Positions 25,489 to 33,030 of a DNA stretch of 33,244 nt are shown here, piece after piece. The stretch comes from Treponema sp. (GTDB lineage Bacteria; Spirochaetota; Spirochaetia; Treponematales; Breznakiellaceae), in NCBI GenBank assembly GCA_031276965.1, contig JAISMC010000126.1, positions 1-33,244 of the forward strand, written 5' to 3'. The position numbers and the translations under genes were made by a program. The notes beneath the pieces are model-generated. The model was not told the origin of the DNA. It was given only the letters and a program-made list of their open reading frames with translations, and searched no databases. Within the stretch, counting starts at the first letter, position 1, and every line of letters begins with the position of its first letter.

Positions 25489-27825
25489 CATTGATGTTTT
25501 TAATTCATCCAAATCCAGCATATTGGCGGCGTACTGTTTCAAGAGAAGACCCTGGGGCAGCAGGTAATCGTACTTGTCCGTCAGGGGGATCTTTCCCGGT
25601 TCAAGCAGGGATTCGGGGGAATCAAGACCGAGGATAAGTTTCCTCAGGGTTCCCTTGAAGCCGGGAAGATCCAGTTCCGAGCGGATGTGGAAGATCAACT
25701 CCTGCTCCCGGCAGCACGAAAAGATACCCAGAGCCTTCCGGTACTCCCGGTTCTGAAGGAGCGCCGTGAGGGTCCGCATCCCCCTGCTTCCCAGCCAGGG
25801 GAGCAGCAGGATACCGTCTTCGCCGGGGATACAACCGGCATCAAGATCCCCCCGCCGCGCCGCATAGGAGCGGGCCTCCGTCAAACGGCGGCGGGCCTGT
25901 TTTGAAAGGTAGGGGTAGTCTTCGTCCTCCGTAAGGACCCGTTTCATCCGTTCCGCAATCCGGCGGTGCATATCCGCGCCGCCCCCCCGCCAGATCCGTT
26001 CGGTTCCGGCCTTTCCCGGAACCACATAGATCTCCCGGCGGAGGAAATCCACGGTTTCCACCTGCCAATAACGGCCGGCCAGGACCAGGCTGCTTCCGCC
26101 GGCGGGGAGAAAGTGGACCGTTCCCAGCTCCCTCTCTCCCGCCATGACCCGGTATGTTTCCTCGCCGGGAAAAACTCCGTAGAAACCGAAGTTGTTTACG
26201 ATTCCTTCCCCCTCAAGCCCCAGGAGCAGTGAACCTTCACCGGTGATCTGGATATAGCCGCCGGCGGTAAGATGACGGATCAGTTCTTTGAAATCGTCCG
26301 CGGCTATACGGGTAAAAGGCGGAAGGGCCAGAACCCGGCGGGCCAGATCCTCCGGCGGCTGTTCCCCTAAGGAGGCGAGGATGCTTAGAGTCTGGTGGCA
26401 GAGGAGGCTGAAGGGGAGGGGCCGCCGGGGGGCGCCTTCGATCCACTTTTCCTCCAGGTAGAGCTGGATTACGGCGATGGTCTTGAGCAGATCCCAGGGA
26501 ATAGCGTCGATGAGGTTCCGGGCCCGGCGGGGCTCTTCCAGGGCGGTAAAGTACATCTCCGGTACGCCGCTCCGCCTGCCGGAACGGCCCAGGCGCTGTA
26601 CGAATCCCGCCGCCGTAAGGGGAGGGCCTATCTGGATAATACGGTCCAGCCGTCCCAGATCTATGCCCAGTTCCAGGGTTGCCGTGGCCGCCGCCACCCG
26701 GCCTTCCTCTTCCTCCCGGAGATCCCGCTCCGCCTCCATCCTGAGCATCCGGGAAACATTTCCGTGGTGGACGTGGAAAATATCCCCCTCCCGGCGGCGG
26801 GCCGCTTCTTCCCGGAGCCGGGCTATGGTTTCTTCCGCCTCAAGCCGGCTGTTGGTAAAGATAATACAGTTACCCCGGCCTTTACCCTTTTCCGTCCCCT
26901 CCCCGCCGAAACGGCATTGACGGTACAAGTCCCGGTAATAGGCTCTTCCCGGTTCCCCGGTTCCGGCATTTTCCGGCGCTTTTCCGTCCCCCTGGCCCGT
27001 ATCATCCTGCGGCAGGGGCCGGTAAAAGTAATCCACCAGAAGGCTGATGCGCCTCCTTGATTCGCCGCCCAGGGTCTGCGTCCCGGCCCCCGGCGGCGGG
27101 GCTGCCGGTTCATCACCCCGGACCAGGATGCTCTCCCCGGCGGTCCCCATGCCAAGCCAGCGGAGGGCCTCCCCATAATCCCCCAGGGTTGCCGAAAGTC
27201 CTATGCGCCGGGGAGAGCAGCCGGCCAGTTCTCCTATCCGCCCCATCTGACAGAGCAGTTGAAAGCCCCGGTCGCTTCCCATAAAGGCATGGACCTCGTC
27301 GATGATGATAAAGCTCAGGCGGCGGAAGAGGGACCTTATCTTTTCAGGCCGCCGCAGGAGCAGGGCCTCCAGGGATTCGGGGGTTATCTGCAGAATCCCC
27401 GAAGGGTTTTCCAGGAGTTTGTTTTTCAGGCCGCCGCTTATATCTCCGTGCCAGCGCCAAAGGGGAATCTCCGCCCGTTCCAGAATGTCCTCAAGGCGCC
27501 GGAACTGATCGTTGATCAGCGCTTTAAGGGGGCCCGCGTAGAGGACATCCACGGAGGCCGCCGGTTCCGCCGTGTTTCCGGGGGGGGAAAACGCCGCCGC
27601 CAGGGCCCGCTCCTTCTTGGCCGCCGCCCGTTCCCGCAACAGGGTGATCACCGGGAAGAAGCAGGCCTCGGTTTTTCCCGAGGCGGTAGCCGCGGCGATA
27701 AGGATGTGGCCTTTACCGCCGAATATGGCGGCGGCGGCGGCCTCCTGCATGGGCCGGATCCTCTTCCAGCGCTGTTCATAGATATATTCCCTGATAACCG
27801 GATCAAAGCGGGAAAAAGCGGTCAT
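25459..27825 (-). CDS. SF2 DEAD/DEAH-type helicase, Lhr/BrxHI-like
   Basis: The protein has 788 residues. The helicase core is complete: Q-like motif RPMQEAA (24-30), Walker A ATASGKTEA with Lys51, motif Ia AGPLKAL, motif Ib ITPESLEALL, Walker B DEVH (176-179), motif III SATL (211-214), motif IV IIFTNSRLEAE (321-331), motif V ATATLELGIDLG (379-390) and motif VI QRLGRSGRR (410-418). LELGID and QRLGRSGRR are hallmarks of the Lhr group, which unwinds nucleic acid in the 3'-5' direction. About 370 further residues follow, with winged-helix and beta-rich parts as in Lhr-type proteins. It is the last gene of the operon, overlapping the BrxD-like ATPase by ATGA and lacking its own SD. Its final residues (LFRNPVGF) and stop are encoded by a palindromic repeat. 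Confidence 0.88.
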   Translation of the reverse strand: MTAFSRFDPVIREYIYEQRWKRIRPMQEAAAAAIFGGKGHILIAAATASGKTEACFFPVITLLRERAAAKKERALAAAFSPPGNTAEPAASVDVLYAGPLKALINDQFRRLEDILERAEIPLWRWHGDISGGLKNKLLENPSGILQITPESLEALLLRRPEKIRSLFRRLSFIIIDEVHAFMGSDRGFQLLCQMGRIGELAGCSPRRIGLSATLGDYGEALRWLGMGTAGESILVRGDEPAAPPPGAGTQTLGGESRRRISLLVDYFYRPLPQDDTGQGDGKAPENAGTGEPGRAYYRDLYRQCRFGGEGTEKGKGRGNCIIFTNSRLEAEETIARLREEAARRREGDIFHVHHGNVSRMLRMEAERDLREEEEGRVAAATATLELGIDLGRLDRIIQIGPPLTAAGFVQRLGRSGRRSGVPEMYFTALEEPRRARNLIDAIPWDLLKTIAVIQLYLEEKWIEGAPRRPLPFSLLCHQTLSILASLGEQPPEDLARRVLALPPFTRIAADDFKELIRHLTAGGYIQITGEGSLLLGLEGEGIVNNFGFYGVFPGEETYRVMAGERELGTVHFLPAGGSSLVLAGRYWQVETVDFLRREIYVVPGKAGTERIWRGGGADMHRRIAERMKRVLTEDEDYPYLSKQARRRLTEARSYAARRGDLDAGCIPGEDGILLLPWLGSRGMRTLTALLQNREYRKALGIFSCCREQELIFHIRSELDLPGFKGTLRKLILGLDSPESLLEPGKIPLTDKYDYLLPQGLLLKQYAANMLDLDELKTSMDLFRNPVGF

Positions 27826-29117
27826 AGCTCAAAGGAGGCGTAGCGATCCCCGCCGGTCAAGGATCCGCCGCCGCGGCGGAGCAGATCGTAGAAGTCCAGG
27901 CCGGGATCATCCTTTAAAATATTGAGGAGCCCTAAAAAGTCCCTGGTAATTTCCCTGGGCGTAACAAATTCCTCCGCCCCGGGGGAGGCGAAGATCAGTT
28001 CCATAAAGGCGGCCAGTTCTTTTTTTTCCAAAAAGGGTTCGTACTCAAAATGCTGGGCATGGATCTGGGCTATCCGTTCCAATAGTATGTAAATCTCCCC
28101 GTGGCTCAACTGGGCCAGCCGCAGGATGGGACCGGAAAAATCCGCATAACCCTCCCGGACAAAGCGGCTGTCCGAGAGGCGGCTCTTGAGGGCGCTGTAG
28201 CTGAAGAGCCCCCGCCGCTCATCCTCTACAAACTGGGAGGTCCCTCCCATATAGATGCCAAGCCAGGGGGCCTTGCCCTGCATCACATCGTTAAACATGG
28301 CCAGTATCTTTTCATAGTTGTTTTCCCTGGACTGGCGGTTGGATATCTTGTAGAGATTTACGCATTCATCAATAAAGAGGAGCAGCCCCCGGTAGCCGAT
28401 CTTCACGCTGAAGGCGGCAAAGAGCTTGATGTACTCGTACCAGTTGTCGCCGGTGATGATCTCCCCCACGGAAAGCAGGGCCTTTGCCTCGGTCTTGGTG
28501 GCAAATTCGCCCCGCAGCCATTTGAGGGCCGCCCGGATCTTGGCGTCATCCCCCGCCATGAAGGCCCGGTAGTAGGCCGCCACCGCCGAGGCGAAGTCAA
28601 AGCCGTGGGTGTAGGCTTCCATGCCGGAAATGGTCTCGAAGATGTTCCACTCCATCAGGGAAGGAAACGTATCGTCCTCCGCGGAAATTCCCTCCTGCAT
28701 GATCTTCAGCCTGATGGAGTTGATCCATTTCTGGAGCATCCCCTCCAGGGCGCCTCCGTCGGGGCGCAGTTTGGCGGAAAGCCGCTGCATCAGTTCCCGG
28801 TAGGTTTCAAGCCCCGCCCGGCCGGAAGCGGCAAGGCGCTTCTCCGGGGAAAGATCCGCATCGGCCACCACAAAGTCCCGGTCCATGGCAAAGTTCCGAA
28901 CCGCCTGGAGCAGGAAACTCTTGCCGCTGCCGTAGCGGCCCACAATAAAACGGAAAGCCCCCGCCCCCTGGCTGAGATTTTCAAGATCCCCCAGGATTGT
29001 TTCAATTTCCCGTTTCCGTCCCACGGCGATATACTCCAGGCCGATCCGGGGAACCACGCCGGCGGAGAGGGAATTGATAACGGCGGAACTTATCCGTTTA
29101 GGTATGGTAACGCTCAT
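27822..29117 (-). CDS. BrxD-like P-loop ATPase (DUF2791, BREX-type ATP-binding protein)
   Basis: The protein has 431 residues. The N-terminus (RISSAVINSLSAGVVPRIGLEYIAVGRKREI) and Walker A GRYGSGKSFLL (60-70, Lys66) give the DUF2791/BrxC-BrxD family pattern. The Walker B acid pair is in LLLFIDECVNLYK (245-257), followed by a sensor-like IYMGGTSQFVEDERRGLFSYSALKSRL. Its length matches BrxD rather than the much longer BrxC. In type 2 BREX loci BrxD is encoded beside an Lhr-type helicase, as here. No BREX methylase, PglZ or PglW homologue is visible in this window. Both ends overlap neighbours as ATGA, so the three proteins are probably made in fixed ratio and may form a complex. Function is inferred: ATP-driven loading or control of the helicase. 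Confidence 0.85.
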   Translation of the reverse strand: MSVTIPKRISSAVINSLSAGVVPRIGLEYIAVGRKREIETILGDLENLSQGAGAFRFIVGRYGSGKSFLLQAVRNFAMDRDFVVADADLSPEKRLAASGRAGLETYRELMQRLSAKLRPDGGALEGMLQKWINSIRLKIMQEGISAEDDTFPSLMEWNIFETISGMEAYTHGFDFASAVAAYYRAFMAGDDAKIRAALKWLRGEFATKTEAKALLSVGEIITGDNWYEYIKLFAAFSVKIGYRGLLLFIDECVNLYKISNRQSRENNYEKILAMFNDVMQGKAPWLGIYMGGTSQFVEDERRGLFSYSALKSRLSDSRFVREGYADFSGPILRLAQLSHGEIYILLERIAQIHAQHFEYEPFLEKKELAAFMELIFASPGAEEFVTPREITRDFLGLLNILKDDPGLDFYDLLRRGGGSLTGGDRYASFEL

Positions 29118-31552
29118 GACTCAAAAAACCTTTTTACCTCAGCTTCGTATTCTGCCGAAACCGCCGGGCCTTCGTCCAGGGTCTCCAGGAGGAGATCGCC
29201 AAAGCTTTCCTGAAAGGAGGCGTTCAGGGAATCGGCAAGCAGTTCCGGCATGGAGCCGTATCTCAAGGCCAGTTCCCGGAGTTCCCCCGCCGCCGCTCCC
29301 CGGACAATGCGGCCCAGGGTTTCCCGTTCCGCGGCGGGGAGCCCCGCGATAAAGGCGGCCAGGGCCGGTGCGGAACGGTCCCGGCCGGTCCCCTCCGGCG
29401 TTTCCGCGGATCCCGGCCCCGCCGGCGGCGGACCCCGCGGCGGCGGGAGCAGGGCCGGTGGAACCGCCGGTTCCGCTTCGTCCCGGAGGCCCTCTTCCTC
29501 CATGCGCAGCAGTTCCCTCACCGCGTCGGATTCATCCCGAATCTGATCCAGCTTATGATCCTCCAGCCTGATGGGTTTTACCGCGGCCCCGCCGGGGAAA
29601 CCCAGTTCGGCGTCGATTGCTTCCTTCCAGCCGGGATCGACGGCGGCCTTTCGCAGGGCGCCGGGAAAGGCGGTCTGCCGCCTCAACTGATATTCAACAT
29701 AGGCGAGGACGCTGCGGAACAGGGCCTTGAGGGGCGGATGGCCCGAAAGGCGTATCCATTCGGCGCTGTAGGATGATTGGCCCAGGCCGCGGAGGAGGGG
29801 AAAGGCCTCGAAAAGCACGGGACTGGTCCTGGCGGGATAGAAGGAATTGAAGATCCCCAGGCGGCGATCCAGGGCGTTAAGGGCCCGCTCGGCGTAGATC
29901 TCCAGCAGGGGACCGTAGAGGCTGGTATAGAAGCGGCTGGAGGCAAGCTCCTGGTGCAGCAGCAGCTGTACGTCCCCAAAGGTGACGGGATTGTCGTTTT
30001 CAATATGCCGGCGGTGCAGGGCAAGATCCCGCAGTATGGGAGGACAGGTTCCGTCCGTCAGAGGCAGGACCTCCTCGCCAAAAAGATCCATCCTTTTGTA
30101 GAGCACCGCAAAGTCCAGAAGCCATTGGGGGAAGGCCCCGCCCAGGGCGGGAAAGCTTTCCCGGCAGTTCCGCCAGAGCCGGAGCAGTTCCCGGAAATTC
30201 TCTCCGGCAGCGCCGCCGCCCAGGCAGAGGATCAGCTCCCTGGCGTAGATGGTAATATAGGCGGCGCAGGTTTCCGGGCGGCGGCCCTTTCTAAAGGAAT
30301 CCCGCCAGTAGAGGAAATAGGCCCGCTGCTTTCCGCTCAGATCCCCAAAGCCGGGATTGCCGCCCCGGTCCGGCGGCGGGAATTCCCGGTCCGTTCTGCG
30401 GCCCCCGGCAAAAAAGCAGGCCCGTTCTTCCGCGTATTCGGGGGTGCTGATGTTTTTGAATCTATGCTGAATGATGAAGCGGCCGCCGCCGGCAATGATC
30501 AGCCGGTCCTCGATATCGCCTTCCAGGCGACCGCTGTCCAGGCGGCCGCCGGAACCCGCCCCTCCGGGGAGGCCCAGGGCGGACAGATCCGGCGTTTCGG
30601 ACCGGGCAAAAGGCCGGGGGGGCCGGCGTATCGTCTTTTTTTCAAATTGATACCGGGGGGGCAGGGGAAGATCCTCCCAGAGCTTTCTGATACAGTACCC
30701 GGCCAGTTCCGCCATGCCCCCCCGGAGGGAGAAAAGGCCCTTGAGGGGATGGGGCCCCGGCGCGGACAGATCCCCGGCTTCGGTAAAGACCCCCAGGATC
30801 ACCCGGGCCCTTATTTCCCTGATGAGGGGCAGGAGGGGAACCGCCCCTTCGGGCTCGGCCAGGATAAGTATGTCGAAACGGGGTTTTAGAATAGCCAGAT
30901 TGCCCGGCAGGGCCTCGTAGAAGGCAAGGCCCGTCCCCCGGAAGCGGGGGGCAAAGAGGGAAACCCCCTCGGAGGCGCCTATGGGAAGCTCCGGGGACAA
31001 AAACCGGCGCAGGCAGCCCTCGTAATACTCCGCCGGAACCAGGGCCAGGGCCCGGCCGTCTTCGATCTTTCCTCCCAGGGCGGCCAGGTAGGCGGCCAGG
31101 AGCCCCGCCCCCTCCTCCCGCCCCGCGGCAATGCCGCCGGATATGCCGAAGCTCCGCAGAAAGTCCAGGTGGGCGGCAAAGAGGGCGGGCCCGCCGTTCC
31201 GGGACCACCGCTCTTCGGGAAAGTCAAGGAACGACCAGAATCCCTCAAGATCTTTCCCGCCCCGGTACAGCGCCTCCCGGGGCCGTATGGGGACCGGAAC
31301 GATGGGGGCGCCGTCGATATAGCGGCCCGAAGGCCCTATCCCCGCCGCCGCCAGGACGGAAGGGGAAAAGGCCCCCCCCTCCGGCATTAAGCGGCCGCCG
31401 TCCAGGGCCAGGGACACGGCCCTGGCGGAATAGTCCCGGTCCGCCACGCGGAGCATGGGAAGCCCCGAAGCCTGGCCGGTCCCCCGGCGCAGGGGGACGG
31501 CGCAGCGCAGCACCAGGGAACAGGACGCCGCCGGAGGAACCGGAGAATGCAT
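29114..31552 (-). CDS. TerB-N/TerB-C domain protein with degenerate SNF2-like N-terminal region
   Basis: The protein has 812 residues from the ATG at 31552; a TTG at 31609 would extend it into a terminator and is unlikely. Residues about 400-445 (LSGKQRAYFLYWRDSFRKG…CAAYITIYARELIL) carry the TerB-N pattern (Y-x-x-W-R…T-x-x-Y-x-x-x-Y-A-x-E-L-I). The C-terminal 250 residues (LDQIRDESDAVRELL … LNASFQESFGDLLLET) resemble TerB-C, after a Pro-rich linker. Residues about 122-310 follow the order of an SNF2 helicase first lobe without its catalytic residues (see findings). I see no separate central TerB metal-binding domain. It is the first gene of the operon with the BrxD-like ATPase and the helicase, coupled by ATGA. 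A scaffold or sensor in a DNA-processing or antiviral complex is a plausible role. Confidence 0.75.
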   Translation of the reverse strand: MHSPVPPAASCSLVLRCAVPLRRGTGQASGLPMLRVADRDYSARAVSLALDGGRLMPEGGAFSPSVLAAAGIGPSGRYIDGAPIVPVPIRPREALYRGGKDLEGFWSFLDFPEERWSRNGGPALFAAHLDFLRSFGISGGIAAGREEGAGLLAAYLAALGGKIEDGRALALVPAEYYEGCLRRFLSPELPIGASEGVSLFAPRFRGTGLAFYEALPGNLAILKPRFDILILAEPEGAVPLLPLIREIRARVILGVFTEAGDLSAPGPHPLKGLFSLRGGMAELAGYCIRKLWEDLPLPPRYQFEKKTIRRPPRPFARSETPDLSALGLPGGAGSGGRLDSGRLEGDIEDRLIIAGGGRFIIQHRFKNISTPEYAEERACFFAGGRRTDREFPPPDRGGNPGFGDLSGKQRAYFLYWRDSFRKGRRPETCAAYITIYARELILCLGGGAAGENFRELLRLWRNCRESFPALGGAFPQWLLDFAVLYKRMDLFGEEVLPLTDGTCPPILRDLALHRRHIENDNPVTFGDVQLLLHQELASSRFYTSLYGPLLEIYAERALNALDRRLGIFNSFYPARTSPVLFEAFPLLRGLGQSSYSAEWIRLSGHPPLKALFRSVLAYVEYQLRRQTAFPGALRKAAVDPGWKEAIDAELGFPGGAAVKPIRLEDHKLDQIRDESDAVRELLRMEEEGLRDEAEPAVPPALLPPPRGPPPAGPGSAETPEGTGRDRSAPALAAFIAGLPAAERETLGRIVRGAAAGELRELALRYGSMPELLADSLNASFQESFGDLLLETLDEGPAVSAEYEAEVKRFFES

Positions 31553-31558
31553 ATAACC

Positions 31559-31564
31559 AGTATA
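31559..31564 (-). promoter_or_regulatory. Possible -10 element for a leaderless TerB-ATPase-helicase transcript
   Basis: TATACT on the minus strand lies six bases before the ATG at 31552, so transcription would start at or next to the start codon. No convincing -35 hexamer stands 17 bases further up, and the only SD-like stretch (ggaggaagg, about 31575-31583) is more than 20 bases from the ATG. Confidence 0.35.
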
Positions 31565-31607
31565 TACGCAAAACCCTTCCTCCGGGGCCCTTGCGGCGCC
31601 CGCCCCC

Positions 31608-31637
31608 AAAAAAAAGCCCCCCGCCGCGGCGGAGGGC
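31608..31637 (-). terminator. Rho-independent terminator of the lipoprotein gene
   Basis: On the minus strand gccctccgcc-gc-ggcggggggc forms a strong GC stem (one T-G pair) followed directly by eight T's. It is 54 bases after the lipoprotein stop codon and just upstream of the TerB operon, so it insulates the two transcripts. Confidence 0.85.
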
Positions 31638-31691
31638 GGGGAGCGCAGGACTGCCCCCTCTCAGGCGTCTTTCGCCTGTTTTGCGCTATGG

Positions 31692-32216
31692 CTATACCTG
31701 CGGGGCAAAGTCAGAGGCCGCAATGCTTTTGGACCCCCCGATGGATACGCCTGCCGCCTTATAGTATTTGACGGTTAGTCCATTAACTAAAACAATCCAA
31801 ACGTCATAGGTCCCCGATCCGTTCCACCATGCAACATAACCGGTTGCGGCGTCCCGTAATAAAACGGTGGTGGTATAACTGCCGCCGCCCATGTTTACCG
31901 TGTTCACCGCCGAGAGCTCCGCCCAGGTATTTTGGCCCGCCACTATGTTATCTGTGGCTGCATAGGCCAGGTTGCTCACTTTCACCTTGTTGATAACACC
32001 CTCTACCTTCGACCTGGCTGTCCCCGGTTCAAACAAGCCGTACATGGCCCCTGTATTGCCCTCATCCACCTGGGCGGCGCTTACCCCGGTGATGGTCAGG
32101 ACCGTTATGTTCCCGCCGCCCCCGCCCCCGTCCCCGCAGCCGGACAGGACCAGTCCCGCCACCAGCAGAACCGCCGCCGCCGCCGGCGCGAATGCCTTTT
32201 TCAGTAAAACACGCAT
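31692..32216 (-). CDS. Small glycine-rich lipoprotein of unknown function
   Basis: The protein has 174 residues. The ATG at 32216 has a strong aaggagggg site upstream. The N-terminus is a lipoprotein signal: two lysines, a hydrophobic stretch (APAAAAVLLVAGLVL) and the lipobox LSGC, with Cys near residue 27 to be lipidated. It is followed by GDGGGGGG, a spacer typical of exported lipoproteins. The mature part (about 140 residues) is beta-rich, with ITGVSAAQVDEGNTGAMYGLFEPG, an Asn/Ala-rich middle and a C-terminal WIVLVNGLTVKYYKAAGVSIGGSKSIAASDFAPQV. I do not recognise a family. It has its own terminator and a long structured leader, so it is a single-gene transcript, probably strongly expressed. 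Confidence 0.8.
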   Translation of the reverse strand: MRVLLKKAFAPAAAAVLLVAGLVLSGCGDGGGGGGNITVLTITGVSAAQVDEGNTGAMYGLFEPGTARSKVEGVINKVKVSNLAYAATDNIVAGQNTWAELSAVNTVNMGGGSYTTTVLLRDAATGYVAWWNGSGTYDVWIVLVNGLTVKYYKAAGVSIGGSKSIAASDFAPQV

Positions 32217-32245
32217 TGTACCCCTCCTTGTAGTTGGAATACACT

Positions 32246-32348
32246 TAAAGCGGCCCTCCTGTTCAAAGCGAACCGGACAACGTCCGGCAGATCACCCAAT
32301 CTGTCTTTGACTCGGGGGCCGCTTTATTGGACCTGCGCCGTAAGGTCC
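32246..32348 (-). ncRNA. Structured leader RNA upstream of the lipoprotein gene
   Basis: On the minus strand a perfect 11-bp helix (taaagcggccc 32246-32256 with gggccgcttta 32316-32326) closes the structure. Inside, tcaaag (32263-32268) pairs with ctttga (32305-32310). Within that lie two abutting hairpins: ccggac/gtccgg (32273-32278 and 32282-32287) and cagat/atctg (32288-32292 and 32299-32303). This makes a three-way junction. Another hairpin, ggacct/aggtcc (32329-32334 and 32343-32348), stands directly 5' of it. The lipoprotein ribosome-binding site (about 32222-32228) is 18 bases beyond the closing helix. It matches no riboswitch class I can recall; it could also be a repeat element. Confidence 0.5.
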
Positions 32349-32498
32349 GGTGCAGACCCGCTCTTAGCTTTCTTTTCTCAGCCCTCCTTTATGGGGACCC
32401 CTGCTTAAAACCCGGCCCGCGCGAAACTCCGGTCCGGCGGGAAAATCGCTGTGCGTATGCAGGTATGTGCGGGAAGCGGCTGCGGCGGAGCCAAAAAT

Positions 32499-32729
32499 AG
32501 TTACCGCAGCGTTAGAAGTAGTTACCGGAGCGTTAGAAGTAGCTACCGGAGCGTTAGAAGTAGCTACCGGAGCGTCAAAAGTAGCTACCGGAGCGTCAAA
32601 AGTAGTTACCGGAGCGTCAAAAGTAGTTACCGGAGCGTCAGAAGTAGCTACCGCAGAGTCAAAAGTAGCTACCGGAGCGTCAGAAGTAGTTACCGCAGAG
32701 TCAGCGGTAATTACCGCTGAACCGGAAGC
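32499..32729. repeat. Eleven tandem 21-nt repeats
   Basis: Eleven head-to-tail 21-nt units begin at 32499, 32520, 32541 and so on every 21 bases to 32709. The consensus is ag(t/c)taccggagcgt(t/c)a(g/a)aagt. The first eight are nearly identical; units 8-11 carry more changes, and the last merges into a 14-bp palindrome (gcggtaattaccgc, 32704-32717). Because 21 is divisible by three and the unit has no stop in several frames, translation gives seven-residue repeats such as SYRSVRS, EVATGAS or APVATSN depending on frame. Confidence 0.92.
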
Positions 32730-32834
32730 AGCCGCCGCGGGGCCGGGCTTTACCGGGAACGGTACGGAAGGGGAAACGGGTACGCTATGGGTAGTGTCTT
32801 TTACCGGAAAATGACTTGAACCTACGCTATATAT

Positions 32835-32847
32835 GGGGGGGGGGGGG
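32835..32847. repeat. G13 homopolymer tract
   Basis: Thirteen consecutive G residues (C on the minus strand) directly follow TATATAT. Tracts of this length are prone to slippage and mediate phase variation in several spirochaetes, including treponemes. No gene with an obvious start is attached to it in this window. Confidence 0.85.
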
Positions 32848-32993
32848 TAATTAATTGCTGTTAAGGAATTACGGGCAATCATCAAAGGATCCCTCCGCTC
32901 GGACTTGATCACGGCGCTTCCCGCCTTACAAGGCGCGGCGGAGCCGTTTGTACCAACAGGGTAGATCCCCGGACCGGATCTGTCAAGTAAAGG

Positions 32994-33030
32994 GGGCTTT
33001 TCCCAAAACTTCGGTTTTTGGGAAAAGCCC
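32994..33030. repeat. Long perfect hairpin with UUCG tetraloop
   Basis: The arms gggcttttcccaaaa (32994-33008) and ttttgggaaaagccc (33016-33030) are exact complements over 15 bp, and the centre cttcgg can close as a C(UUCG)G tetraloop. It could be an intrinsic terminator-like element or a palindromic repeat; no clear T-run follows on either strand. Confidence 0.75.

Noticed and set aside
25459-29117. A BREX type 2 locus
   Set aside because: Only BrxD-like and BrxHI-like genes are present; PglX, PglZ, PglW and PglY homologues are absent on both sides within the window.
29777-30889. Long plus-strand frame antisense to the TerB gene
   Set aside because: Long antisense frames are common in GC-rich genes. 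This one has no domain or start signal, while the minus-strand gene has recognisable TerB-N motifs and operon overlap.
32246-32326. Integron attC site
   Set aside because: The inverted repeat lacks the conserved RYYYAAC and GTTRRRY core sites and no integrase is nearby.
32499-32729. CRISPR array
   Set aside because: The repeats are contiguous 21-nt units with no unique spacers, and no cas genes are seen.
32451-32814. Two plus-strand frames giving SYRSVRS-type and EVATGAS-type repeats
   Set aside because: Both are by-products of the same 21-nt repeat. Neither has a credible start signal or non-repeat domain.
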